Positions 17,191 to 24,099 of a DNA stretch of 64,000 nt are shown here, in pieces. The notes under the pieces were generated by a model that saw only the letters and a list, made by a program, of their open reading frames with translations, had not been told where the DNA came from and did not search any database. Position 1 is the stretch's first letter; each line of letters opens with the position of its first letter. Position numbers and translations under genes: made by a program. Source of the DNA: Pseudomonas pharyngis (GTDB lineage Bacteria > Pseudomonadota > Gammaproteobacteria > Pseudomonadales > Pseudomonadaceae). The stretch is taken from the NCBI RefSeq assembly GCF_021602345.1, contig NZ_BQID01000008.1, positions 186,001-250,000 of the forward strand, given 5' to 3'.

Positions 17191-18735
17191 TCAGTTCGCC
17201 ACGCCGTCAGCGCGGTGGCGCGGCAAAGCCAGTTGCAGCAGGTTGGATTCGTTGGCCTGGTCGCGGCTGACTTCGCCACGCAGGGCGCCCTCGCACAGCA
17301 CCAGAATGCGGTCGGAAATACCCATGACTTCCATCAGATCGCTGGACACCACGATCACCGAAATACCGTCGGCGGCCAGGTTATGGATGATCTGGTAGAT
17401 CTCGGCCTTGGCACCGATGTCGATGCCCCGGGTCGGCTCGTCGAGCAGCAGCACTTTCATCGGCATCGACAGCCAGCGGCCGAGAATGGCTTTCTGCTGA
17501 TTGCCGCCGGACAGGAACTTAATCTGTTGCCCGGCGTGGGGAGTTTTCACCTTCAGGGCCTTGATCTGTTTCTCGGCGTTGCCCTTCTCCCAGATTCCGC
17601 GCAGCAGGCAGCCGAGCCCGGAATGCGCACCGCGCGCACTGATGTTGATGTTCTCGGCGACGCTGGCGAGCGGGATGATGCCTTCCTTCTTGCGGTCTTC
17701 CGGGCACAGCAGAATCCCGGCAGCAATCGCATCGCGGGGCGAACGCAGTTTTAGTTCATGGCCGCGCAACTCAAGGCGCCCGGCGGTGTTGCGCTCAAGA
17801 CCGCTGAGCAGCCGGAACAGCTCGGTGCGCCCGGCCCCGACCAGTCCGAACAGGCCCAGAATCTCGCCTTTGTGCGCATCGAAACTGATCGGCTCGCGCA
17901 GGCCCGGGCCGAGCAAGCCATCGACTCTCAGCGCCACGGCGCCGCGCGGGCGACCGCGATAATCGTAGATGTCCTGAATGTCGCGCCCGACCATGCAGGT
18001 CACCAGTTGATCGTGGGTCAGCTGGCTCATGTCCTCGAAGGTGCGCACGTAGCGACCATCCTTGAACACCGTCACCGCGTCGCAGATGCGGAATACTTCT
18101 TCCATGCGATGGGAGACGTAGAGCACCACTTTGCCCTCGTCGCGCAGCCGGCCGATGATCGCCATCAAGCGGTCGATTTCCCGCGCCGACAAGCTACTGG
18201 TCGGTTCGTCAAAAGCAATCACATGCGCGCCACGGGACAGTGCCTTGGCGATTTCCACCAATTGCCGCTGGCCGAGGGACAAGCGTCCGACCTTGGTCTG
18301 TGGATCGATTTCATCGGCCAGGCCTTTGAGGCATGCCAATGCCTGCTGGCGCAACGCGCCGCGATTGATCAGGCCGAAGCTGGCCGGCAGGTGACCGAGG
18401 AACAGGTTCTCGGCCACGGTCATTTCCGGCACCAGATGCAGCTCCTGGTGAATCACCGCCACGCCGTTGCCGATGCTGTCGGCGGTGGACTTGAACGCCA
18501 TCGTCCGCTCGCCGATCTGCAGCTCGCCGCTGCTCGGGATATAGGCGCCGCCGAGGATTTTCAGCAGGGTCGATTTGCCGGCGCCGTTCTCGCCCATCAA
18601 GGCGTGAACCTGCCCGGGGTGAGCGACGAAACTGATGCCGTCCAGCGCCTTCACGCCCGGGAAGGTCTTGGCGATCCCGTTGAAACGCAGGCTACCGCTG
18701 GCACTGTGTTCTTGTGTCTGTACTTGCGCGTGCAT
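17191..18735 (-). CDS. araG: Sugar ABC transporter ATP-binding protein AraG
   Basis: This 514-residue protein is a tandem ATPase of the monosaccharide importer family. The first half has Walker A GENGAGKST, signature LSLGQRQ and Walker B VIAFDEPTSSL. The second half has the degenerate P-loop GLVGAGRTE, then LSGGNQQK and LLLDEPTRGID. Degeneration of the second Walker A is normal in this family. It powers AraH-mediated uptake. A GC-rich hairpin sits between this gene and araF. Confidence 0.96.
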   Translation of the reverse strand: MHAQVQTQEHSASGSLRFNGIAKTFPGVKALDGISFVAHPGQVHALMGENGAGKSTLLKILGGAYIPSSGELQIGERTMAFKSTADSIGNGVAVIHQELHLVPEMTVAENLFLGHLPASFGLINRGALRQQALACLKGLADEIDPQTKVGRLSLGQRQLVEIAKALSRGAHVIAFDEPTSSLSAREIDRLMAIIGRLRDEGKVVLYVSHRMEEVFRICDAVTVFKDGRYVRTFEDMSQLTHDQLVTCMVGRDIQDIYDYRGRPRGAVALRVDGLLGPGLREPISFDAHKGEILGLFGLVGAGRTELFRLLSGLERNTAGRLELRGHELKLRSPRDAIAAGILLCPEDRKKEGIIPLASVAENINISARGAHSGLGCLLRGIWEKGNAEKQIKALKVKTPHAGQQIKFLSGGNQQKAILGRWLSMPMKVLLLDEPTRGIDIGAKAEIYQIIHNLAADGISVIVVSSDLMEVMGISDRILVLCEGALRGEVSRDQANESNLLQLALPRHRADGVAN

Positions 18736-18761
18736 TTAAGCCACCTCATCACACCGTTCAA

Positions 18762-18783
18762 GCGGCCCGGCTGCCCGGGCCGC
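18762..18783. repeat. GC-rich hairpin between araF and araG
   Basis: A perfect 9-bp stem (GCGGCCCGG / CCGGGCCGC) with a 4-nt loop sits in the 56-bp gap after araF. There is no T run. Hairpins at this place often protect the binding-protein mRNA so that it outnumbers the ATPase and permease messages; that role is inferred. Confidence 0.7.
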
Positions 18784-18791
18784 CGCTGCCG

Positions 18792-19796
18792 TCAGTTCCA
18801 CAGGCCGATCTTCTCCAGCTCCTGCTTGAAGTTGTCGCGGGTGATCAGGGTGACGTCGTCCATCGCGGTGTACTTCGGCGGTTCCTTGCCGGTGGTGACC
18901 CACTCGTACATCATCTCGGCAGTCTTGTAGCCTTCGATGTGCGGGCTCGGCAGCATCGAACCGTAGAAGCCGCTGTTAGGCTTTTTCAATTCGCCGATAG
19001 CGTCGGTGCCGTTGATGCCGATGCCGATCACATTGGCCGCGGCAAACCCGGCGGCTTCGGTGGCGCGTACGCCGCCGAGCACGGTGTTGTCGTTCATGCC
19101 GCCGATGATCAGGTTCTTCGCCGCACTCGGCAGCTTGACCAGCGCCGAGTTGGTGGCGTCCATGCTGCCCGGCACGTCGAGGGTTTTCAGGGCGGCAGTC
19201 AAAATGTGATCTTTCGGCATGCCGGCATCTTCGAGGGCCTTCATCGAGCCGTCGGTGCGCTTCTTGCCGGTATCGAGTTCGTTGTAGGTGTTGACCACCG
19301 CGTAGGTGTCTTTCCAGTCCCAGTTACGCTTTTTCGCCTCGGCGGCCATGGCGGCGCCCTGCTTCTGGCCGACTTCGAAGGCAGCCATGCCGAGGTACGG
19401 CACGTCCTCCATGAACTTGCCATTGGCGTCGACGAAACGGTCGTCGACGGCGATCACTTTCAGGTCATTGAGCTTGGCCTTGGCCATGATCGCAGGGCCG
19501 AGGGACACGTCCGGCGGGCAGATGACGAAGCCCTTGGCGCCGTTGGCCGCGAGGCTGTCGATGGCGGAGAGGGTTTTCTCGCCGTCTGGCACGGCGATCT
19601 TGATCAGCTCGAAGCCTTTGTCCTTGGCAGCTTTCTCGGCGAAGGCCCATTCAGTCTGGAACCACGGCTCTTCGGCCTGCTTGACCAGGAAACCGATCTT
19701 CACCGGATCGGCGGCCAGCAGCGTACTGCTCAGGCTGAACGCAGTAACCGCCAGCGCGGTACTGCACAGGGTACGAATCCCGAAACGACGTTTCAT
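18792..19796 (-). CDS. araF: Periplasmic L-arabinose/D-galactose-type binding protein AraF
   Basis: This 334-residue secreted solute-binding protein has a signal peptide over residues 1-28 (TLLAADP at cleavage). The mature part aligns closely with E. coli AraF: KIGFLVKQAEEPWFQTEW, IKIAVPDGEKTL, SLAANGAKGFVIC, IIGGMNDNTVLGGVRATE and IGIGINGTDAI. E. coli AraF binds both L-arabinose and D-galactose. In this window the downstream enzymes that are present process galactose, so galactose is at least a probable substrate. A FadR-type operator candidate precedes the gene. Confidence 0.96.
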   Translation of the reverse strand: MKRRFGIRTLCSTALAVTAFSLSSTLLAADPVKIGFLVKQAEEPWFQTEWAFAEKAAKDKGFELIKIAVPDGEKTLSAIDSLAANGAKGFVICPPDVSLGPAIMAKAKLNDLKVIAVDDRFVDANGKFMEDVPYLGMAAFEVGQKQGAAMAAEAKKRNWDWKDTYAVVNTYNELDTGKKRTDGSMKALEDAGMPKDHILTAALKTLDVPGSMDATNSALVKLPSAAKNLIIGGMNDNTVLGGVRATEAAGFAAANVIGIGINGTDAIGELKKPNSGFYGSMLPSPHIEGYKTAEMMYEWVTTGKEPPKYTAMDDVTLITRDNFKQELEKIGLWN

Positions 19797-19887
19797 AAGC
19801 AGACTCCTTGTTATTTTTCTTGAGCGTTATTTGAAAAACGTTAAAGCGGTCGAAGCGTTTCCTGCGAATCATGACGACAATGGTCAT

Positions 19888-19901
19888 ATCGTATGATGAT
19901 T
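19888..19901 (-). promoter_or_regulatory. Candidate FadR-type operator upstream of araF
   Basis: On the minus strand AATCATCATACGAT matches 13 of 14 bases of AATCATCATATGAT upstream of the gntR gene (22685-22698). It overlaps the palindrome TCATA-TCG-TATGA at 19884-19896. It lies about 90 bp upstream of araF, suggesting a separate regulated promoter for the transporter. Confidence 0.6.
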
Positions 19902-19903
19902 GA

Positions 19904-19931
19904 ATTTCAGGCGGACCTTTCCGCCTGAAAT
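19904..19931. repeat. Perfect hairpin between the dehydrogenase gene and araF
   Basis: A 12-bp perfect stem (ATTTCAGGCGGA / TCCGCCTGAAAT) with a 4-nt loop lies 10 bp after the dehydrogenase stop codon. There is no adjoining T run on the minus strand, so it is more likely a 3'-end stabiliser or weak terminator than a classical terminator. Confidence 0.7.
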
Positions 19932-19940
19932 CCGCTTTTC

Positions 19941-20759
19941 TCAGTCGTGGTACATCACCGAGCGACCACCATCGATGGTGATGCAAGAGGCATTGATGAA
20001 CGGCGCTTCATCGCTGGCCAGAAACACGGCGGTCATCGCCACTTCAATCGGCTGGCCGATGCGTTTCGGTGGATGCAGATCGAAAGCGCGCTGGCGTTCG
20101 GCGTGCGGGTCGGCAAAGCCGTTCCAGTAATCGACGTTGAGTTGGGTTTCGATGTAGCCCGGTGCAATCGCATTGACCCGAATACCCTTCGGCGCGTACT
20201 CGATGCCCAGCGCTCGGGTCAGCCCGAGCAAGCCGTGCTTGGCCACCGGGTACGGAAAGCAGCCGGGAATTATGTTCGTGGAATGGGTCGACGCAATGTT
20301 GATGATGCTGCCGATGCCTTGCTCGATCATCTGCGGCAATACGGCCTTGCAGCCATACCAGGCGCCGTCGAGGTCGATGGCGAAGCAGCGTTTCCAGTCT
20401 TCTTCGGTCATTTCCAACGGATCGCGGAACACATTGACCCCGGCGCAATTCACCAGCACGTCGATGCGGCCGTGCAACTCGATGGCCAGTTTGGCCATGG
20501 CGTGCAGATCCTGCTGACGCGAGACGTCGGCCTTGATCGCCTGCACATCGGCGCCCTGCTCGCGCCAGTGCGCGGCGACTTTCTCGACCTTTTCAGCCTG
20601 GATATCGCTGATCACCAGTTTGGCCTGCTGCGAGGCGAAGGTCGCGACGATTGCTTCGCCGATGCCTTGGGCGGCGCCGGTCAGCAGCACGACCTTGTTT
20701 TTCAGGCGCTCACCTTTCGGTGGCTCGGGCACCGGTGGCAAGGATAGTGGTTCAGCCAT
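19941..20759 (-). CDS. SDR family sugar 1-dehydrogenase (galactose/arabinose type)
   Basis: This is a 272-residue classical short-chain dehydrogenase. The cofactor motif TGAAQGIG starts at residue 28, NCAG is at 104-107, and the catalytic set is S157, Y170 and K174 (YPVAK). The position between a sugar importer and an SMP-30 lactonase indicates oxidation of an aldose at C1 to its lactone. D-galactose and L-arabinose share the relevant stereochemistry and both are likely substrates. ATG 20759 lies 3 nt after the stop of a 50-codon leader ORF, and its ribosome-binding site CAGGAG is inside that ORF, so translational coupling is likely. Confidence 0.92.
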   Translation of the reverse strand: MAEPLSLPPVPEPPKGERLKNKVVLLTGAAQGIGEAIVATFASQQAKLVISDIQAEKVEKVAAHWREQGADVQAIKADVSRQQDLHAMAKLAIELHGRIDVLVNCAGVNVFRDPLEMTEEDWKRCFAIDLDGAWYGCKAVLPQMIEQGIGSIINIASTHSTNIIPGCFPYPVAKHGLLGLTRALGIEYAPKGIRVNAIAPGYIETQLNVDYWNGFADPHAERQRAFDLHPPKRIGQPIEVAMTAVFLASDEAPFINASCITIDGGRSVMYHD

Positions 20760-20762
20760 GAA

Positions 20763-20915
20763 TCAGGACTCCTGTTCGAAAGCATAAAAAAACCGGGCAT
20801 CTGACGATGTCCGGTCTGGAAGGCTTGTGGAACAAGACAGGCGAGCGCACGCCGCGGCACCGAGACGGCCCGAAGCGCTGACTCCGCTATGGAGTGCGGT
20901 GGAAATTCGCTGCAT
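20763..20915 (-). CDS. Predicted 50-residue leader ORF upstream of the sugar dehydrogenase
   Basis: An ATG at 20915 preceded by ACAGGTGAAGTG opens 50 codons beginning MQRISTALHSGVSASGRLG and ending FFYAFEQES. The TGA at 20765-20763 is followed by TTC and the dehydrogenase ATG. The sequence from promoter to this ATG matches the dgoK leader, where the equivalent ATG is a true gene start, so this start codon is probably used. The ORF runs through a hairpin plus T run (20786-20815). No protein family is recognised; it may act in cis. Confidence 0.6.
   Translation of the reverse strand: MQRISTALHSGVSASGRLGAAACARLSCSTSLPDRTSSDARFFYAFEQES
20786..20815 (-). terminator. Terminator-like hairpin inside the leader ORF (possible attenuator)
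   Basis: On the minus strand ACCGG-A-CATC / GATG-C-CCGGT pairs with one internal mismatch around a GTCA loop, followed by seven T. It lies between the promoter at 20970-20999 and the dehydrogenase start, within the translated leader ORF, so leader ribosomes could decide read-through. It could also simply be a leaky terminator. Confidence 0.6.
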
Positions 20916-20969
20916 CACTTCACCTGTTTTGTTCTTTTTAAGTGTGAGTGCGTGTTACTGCTGGGACCG

Positions 20970-20999
20970 ACTATAAACCCGACCGCCAAATAATCTCAA
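20970..20999 (-). promoter_or_regulatory. Promoter of the sugar dehydrogenase operon, twin of the dgo promoter
   Basis: TTGAGA (20999-20994) and TATAGT (20975-20970) on the minus strand are separated by 18 bp, exactly as at 8932-8961. The flanking CTCAATATATA and GACTATAAAC stretches are also conserved between the two loci. Confidence 0.7.
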
Positions 21000-21013
21000 T
21001 ATATAATTTTGCA

Positions 21014-21028
21014 TCCCATATTTTGGGA
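21014..21028. promoter_or_regulatory. Palindromic operator candidate, twin of the dgoK site
   Basis: TCCCA-TATTT-TGGGA is a perfect palindrome lying 14 bp upstream of the -35 box, the same distance as at dgoK. It abuts the stop codon of the SMP-30 gene (21030-21032). It is probably bound by the IclR regulator encoded at 3796-4599 (inference). Confidence 0.65.
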
Positions 21029-21029
21029 T

Positions 21030-21905
21030 TTAACTGGCAAATCGCGTGCAGAGCTTTCCGGCGACATCCACTTGCAGCGACAGTACGGCGCCGTCCAGCG
21101 GATGATTCAGCGGACTTTTGGCGCTGGTGATGTACAGGGTTTTCAGGTCAGCGCCGCCGAACACGCAACTGGTGGGGCGACTGATCGGCAGGTCGATCTT
21201 GCGATCAATCTGGCCATCCGGCGTCAGGCGCAGCAGGCAGCTGCCGTCCCAGCGGGCGTTCCACACGTAGCCTTCGGCGTCCATCGCCGAACCGTCCGGG
21301 CCGCCGTGCTGATCGGCGCTGTACCAGGGCTGGGCGGTGTCGAGGTTGCCGTCGGTGTGGATGAAGTAGCGATACAAGGTGCTGTCGAGGCTGTCGCCGA
21401 ACAGCAGCGTGGTGCCGTCGTCGCTCCAGAGCAGCGTGTTGGGAATGCCCAGGCCGCGCAGCAATGGCGTGACCCTTTTATCCGGATCAACGCGGAACAG
21501 CCCGCCGGAACGACGGGTGATCGGCAGATCCTCGCCCTGCTCGCCGATGTTGTTTTGCATCGTCCCGAGCCACAAGCGGCCCTGGCCGTCGCAACGTGCC
21601 TCGTTGGCGCGGTTGCCCGGTTGCGGGTCGGCGACGCAGAACAGCGTCAGTCGCGGCTCAAGTCCGGGTGAATCGAGATCGAGCCGGTAGACGCCGCTGC
21701 TCAGGGTCACCAGCGCGTCGCCGCTGGCGCAGGGAATGAACGCCGAGACGTGCTCCGGCATCTGCCAGATCTGCACGTTCTGCCCGATCAGCCGCAGCGC
21801 CTGCCTGCCGGCGATGTCCACCCAGTACAGCGCCTGGGTCGGCGCGTCCCAGAACGGACCTTCACCCAGTTGCGCCCGATGCTCTGTCACCGCAGTCCAC
21901 GTCAT
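21030..21905 (-). CDS. SMP-30/gluconolactonase family sugar lactonase
   Basis: This 291-residue six-bladed beta-propeller lactonase has metal-binding positions visible as E15 in LGEGPFWD, N in GIPNTLLWS and D in GPDGSAMD; NRANEARCDGQGRLWLGTM is the family core. It would hydrolyse galactono- or arabinonolactone made by the neighbouring dehydrogenase. The ribosome-binding site AGGAGG precedes ATG 21905. It lies 25 bp after the gntR gene, so those two form one unit, with a new promoter following for the dehydrogenase. Confidence 0.93.
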   Translation of the reverse strand: MTWTAVTEHRAQLGEGPFWDAPTQALYWVDIAGRQALRLIGQNVQIWQMPEHVSAFIPCASGDALVTLSSGVYRLDLDSPGLEPRLTLFCVADPQPGNRANEARCDGQGRLWLGTMQNNIGEQGEDLPITRRSGGLFRVDPDKRVTPLLRGLGIPNTLLWSDDGTTLLFGDSLDSTLYRYFIHTDGNLDTAQPWYSADQHGGPDGSAMDAEGYVWNARWDGSCLLRLTPDGQIDRKIDLPISRPTSCVFGGADLKTLYITSAKSPLNHPLDGAVLSLQVDVAGKLCTRFAS

Positions 21906-21930
21906 GCAACCTCCTGTCTTGTTGTTTTTG

Positions 21931-22647
21931 TCAGCTGGCTTTCTTGTCGGCCATCACCTGCGGGTAGAACCGCTTGATGGCCAGGTCGGCATTGTCGATC
22001 AGGGTCATGCAGGCCCACACCCCGCGCGCGGCATCCCGGGCGGCAATGGCGTCGGCCATGTCCTTGTGGATGGGCAGTGTGCGGCGCAATTCGTCAGGGT
22101 CGGCCGCCGAGACTTCGAAAGACACGGCAAGCAGTGCACCGAGGGCCGGCACCATTTGTTCGATGAATTGATTGTGGCTGGCGGCGAGAATGCATTCGTG
22201 GAAGAACTGGTCGGCGCGGTTGTAATCGATGCCGCTGTCGACCGCCCGTTCCAGCGCGTTGTAAGCCTGCTGCACGGCTTGCACCTGTTCGACGGTCGCC
22301 CGCTCACAGGCCCAGCGCACCGCCATCGGTTCGATGGTACGGCGCAGGTCGAGCAGGTCATCGACGAAATTTTCCGGCAAGCCGCTGCGTGACAGCCAGC
22401 CCACCACTTGCGGATCGAACAGGTTCCAGCGCTTGATCGGCAGCACCCGCGTGCCGACCTTCGGCCCGACTTCGAGCATGCCTTTGGCGACCAGGGTCTT
22501 GATGGCTTCGCGGATCACGGTGCGACTGACGCCGAGCTGCTCGCCCAGATCGGCCTCGACCTTGATCGCCTGCCCCGGTTTCACTTGGCCGGCAGCAATC
22601 CAGGCGCCCAGCCAGTCAACCGTTGATGCGTGAAAACTGCTCGACAT
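21931..22647 (-). CDS. GntR family regulator, FadR subfamily (DgoR-like)
   Basis: This 238-residue protein has an N-terminal GntR winged helix (LGEQLGVSRTVIREAIKTLVAKG, about residues 33-56) and a helical FCD domain. The join RWNLFDPQVVGWL and the following LRRTIEPMAVRWACERAT resemble E. coli DgoR, the galactonate repressor. An in-frame GTG two codons upstream (22653) is an alternative start. It is first in the unit with the lactonase. The palindrome ATCATATGAT 42 bp upstream, repeated in part before araF, suggests autoregulation and control of the transporter. Confidence 0.92.
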   Translation of the reverse strand: MSSSFHASTVDWLGAWIAAGQVKPGQAIKVEADLGEQLGVSRTVIREAIKTLVAKGMLEVGPKVGTRVLPIKRWNLFDPQVVGWLSRSGLPENFVDDLLDLRRTIEPMAVRWACERATVEQVQAVQQAYNALERAVDSGIDYNRADQFFHECILAASHNQFIEQMVPALGALLAVSFEVSAADPDELRRTLPIHKDMADAIAARDAARGVWACMTLIDNADLAIKRFYPQVMADKKAS

Positions 22648-22684
22648 GGACACCCCGAAGCCGTTCGCTGTGGGTGCCTACGCT

Positions 22685-22699
22685 AATCATCATATGATT
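22685..22699. promoter_or_regulatory. Candidate autoregulatory operator of the FadR-type regulator
   Basis: AATCATCATATGATT contains the perfect palindrome ATCATATGAT (22689-22698) just upstream of the gntR gene. A closely matching copy lies upstream of araF at 19888-19901. Confidence 0.6.
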
Positions 22700-22717
22700 G
22701 AGAGTCAACGACAAAAA

Positions 22718-22752
22718 AACGCAGCCTGCTTTCGCAGACTGCGGTTTTTTTA
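22718..22752. terminator. Bidirectional terminator after the DUF1285 gene
   Basis: The stem CGCAGCCTGC / GCAGACTGCG around a TTTC loop is flanked by A7 on one side and T7 on the other. On the minus strand it directly follows the DUF1285 stop codon and ends in a T run. Confidence 0.8.
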
Positions 22753-23310
22753 AGGTTCGAGGCCGATGCGGAAGAACTCGCCACCGCTCCAGACGCCGAG
22801 CCAGCGCTGGCCATCGATTTCACGGCTCACTGCCAGCTCCACCAACTGGTAGAACACGTTGCGGTGGATCAGCGCTTCGAGATTGGTGCGGACATGCACG
22901 TAAGGCGCAGGTTCTTGCGTCGCTGGATCGATCTCGACCCGGATCGGATGCTCCGGGCCGGCTTCCGTTGTTTCATCGACGTTGGTAGTAAAGCGCAGCA
23001 GTTGCCCCTCACCCTCGCCTTCCACCTCGACGGCAATCGCCACGAATGGCGCGTCATCGACCTTGATCCCGACCTTCTCGACCGGAGTGATCAGGAAATA
23101 GTCATCGCCATCGCGGCGGATGATGGTGGAGAACAGTTTGACCATCGGCTTGCGCCCGATCGGCGTACCCAGGTAATACCAGGTGCCGTCACGGGCGATG
23201 CGCATGTCGATATCGCCGCAGAAATCCGGGTTCCACAAGTGCACCGGCGGCAAGCCTTTGGTTTTGGGGATTTGCCCCAGCAGGTCATTGGCTTTTTGCG
23301 GGCCACTCAT
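22750..23310 (-). CDS. DUF1285 domain-containing protein
   Basis: This 186-residue protein matches the DUF1285 family throughout: it starts near [18 protein letters not shown], continues [23 protein letters not shown] and ends [15 protein letters not shown]. The family is widespread in Pseudomonas and other proteobacteria. A structure of a homologue has been solved, but I know of no biochemical function. It starts at ATG 23310. It lies 15 bp downstream of the lipoprotein gene at 23326, so the two are probably co-transcribed. Confidence 0.93.
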   Translation of the reverse strand: MSGPQKANDLLGQIPKTKGLPPVHLWNPDFCGDIDMRIARDGTWYYLGTPIGRKPMVKLFSTIIRRDGDDYFLITPVEKVGIKVDDAPFVAIAVEVEGEGEGQLLRFTTNVDETTEAGPEHPIRVEIDPATQEPAPYVHVRTNLEALIHRNVFYQLVELAVSREIDGQRWLGVWSGGEFFRIGLEP

Positions 23311-23325
23311 GGCGTACTCCTTGAA

Positions 23326-23931
23326 TTACTGGTCCCCGACGCCCAGCAGGCTGCGCGCGTACTGCGCAAGCGGTGGGCCGATCAGGTCTTCGGGCTTGTT
23401 GTCGTGGAACGTCAGTAAACCGCCACGACTCTTGATCCGTGCAGTATCAATCAAATACTGGGTGCTGGTCTCGATCAACATGATCTGAATCACCCCGCCG
23501 TCGATACCGAGGCGGTCCACGGCTTCCTCATCCAGCCATTCATCGGAGTTGCCGATGCGGTCGTCGGCCTTGGCGAAACGGGTGTACAGCAAGTAGTGGG
23601 CACCGGCGTCGCGGGCTTCGCCCATCGCCTGGTCGAGGCCTTCCGGCGCACGGGCGCGGCGGACCATCGGGAAGTATTCGACGAAGCCTTTGAAGGCCTC
23701 TTCGGCCACTACGTTGGGGCGTGGGTAAGAACCACCCGGCGGCGCGAACGAGCCTTGCGCGATGTAGATAAACGAATCCGGCTGAATGCGGAAATTGTTC
23801 ACGCGACGGCTGTCGCTGTGGTCCAGCAGACCCGCGTCGCTCATCTGGTAGCGAGTCCCTTCGGCCATGTCACTGACAGTCATACAGCCGCCCAGCGCCA
23901 AAACGGCCAGCAGCAAAACCAGGCTACGCAT
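23326..23931 (-). CDS. DUF4823 family lipoprotein
   Basis: This 201-residue protein has a lipoprotein signal peptide with lipobox LGGC at residues 14-17 after MRSLVLLLAVLA. ATG 23931 is chosen because it starts the signal peptide; the upstream in-frame codons to 23997 add nothing. The residue after the lipidated cysteine is M, which does not suggest inner-membrane retention, so outer-membrane anchoring is likely. The mature domain is of the DUF4823 type with no known function. It shares a transcript with the DUF1285 gene. Confidence 0.88.
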   Translation of the reverse strand: MRSLVLLLAVLALGGCMTVSDMAEGTRYQMSDAGLLDHSDSRRVNNFRIQPDSFIYIAQGSFAPPGGSYPRPNVVAEEAFKGFVEYFPMVRRARAPEGLDQAMGEARDAGAHYLLYTRFAKADDRIGNSDEWLDEEAVDRLGIDGGVIQIMLIETSTQYLIDTARIKSRGGLLTFHDNKPEDLIGPPLAQYARSLLGVGDQ

Positions 23932-24027
23932 CCTAATCCTCCAGAAGCCGGTGACGGAAAACCGGCGAATGGCCGTAGGATGCAGCTTTTGCGCCACCTC
24001 CAGATCTTCGTCGTTTTTTCGATCGTA

Positions 24028-24091
24028 ATCGCGAGCAGGCTCGCTCCCACAGGAAATAGCATTTACCTGTGGGAACGAGCCTGCTCGCGAT
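24028..24091. repeat. REP-type inverted pair between moaA and the lipoprotein gene
   Basis: Two 26-bp arms (24028-24053 and 24066-24091) with one mismatch contain GCGAGCAGGCTCGCTCCCAC and its inverse. This is the same class as at 14127-14196. It lies in the gap after moaA, so it may also serve as a 3'-end hairpin. Confidence 0.88.
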
Positions 24092-24099
24092 GAGGATTT

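Noticed and set aside
16192-17754. 520-codon open frame opposite araH and araG
   Set aside because: It is antisense to two conserved transporter genes; composition is biased to H, Q and R.
14127-24091. Possible CRISPR array from the repeated GCGAGC elements
   Set aside because: Repeats occur as single inverted pairs between genes at wide intervals, without regular spacers or cas genes; they are REP/BIME elements.
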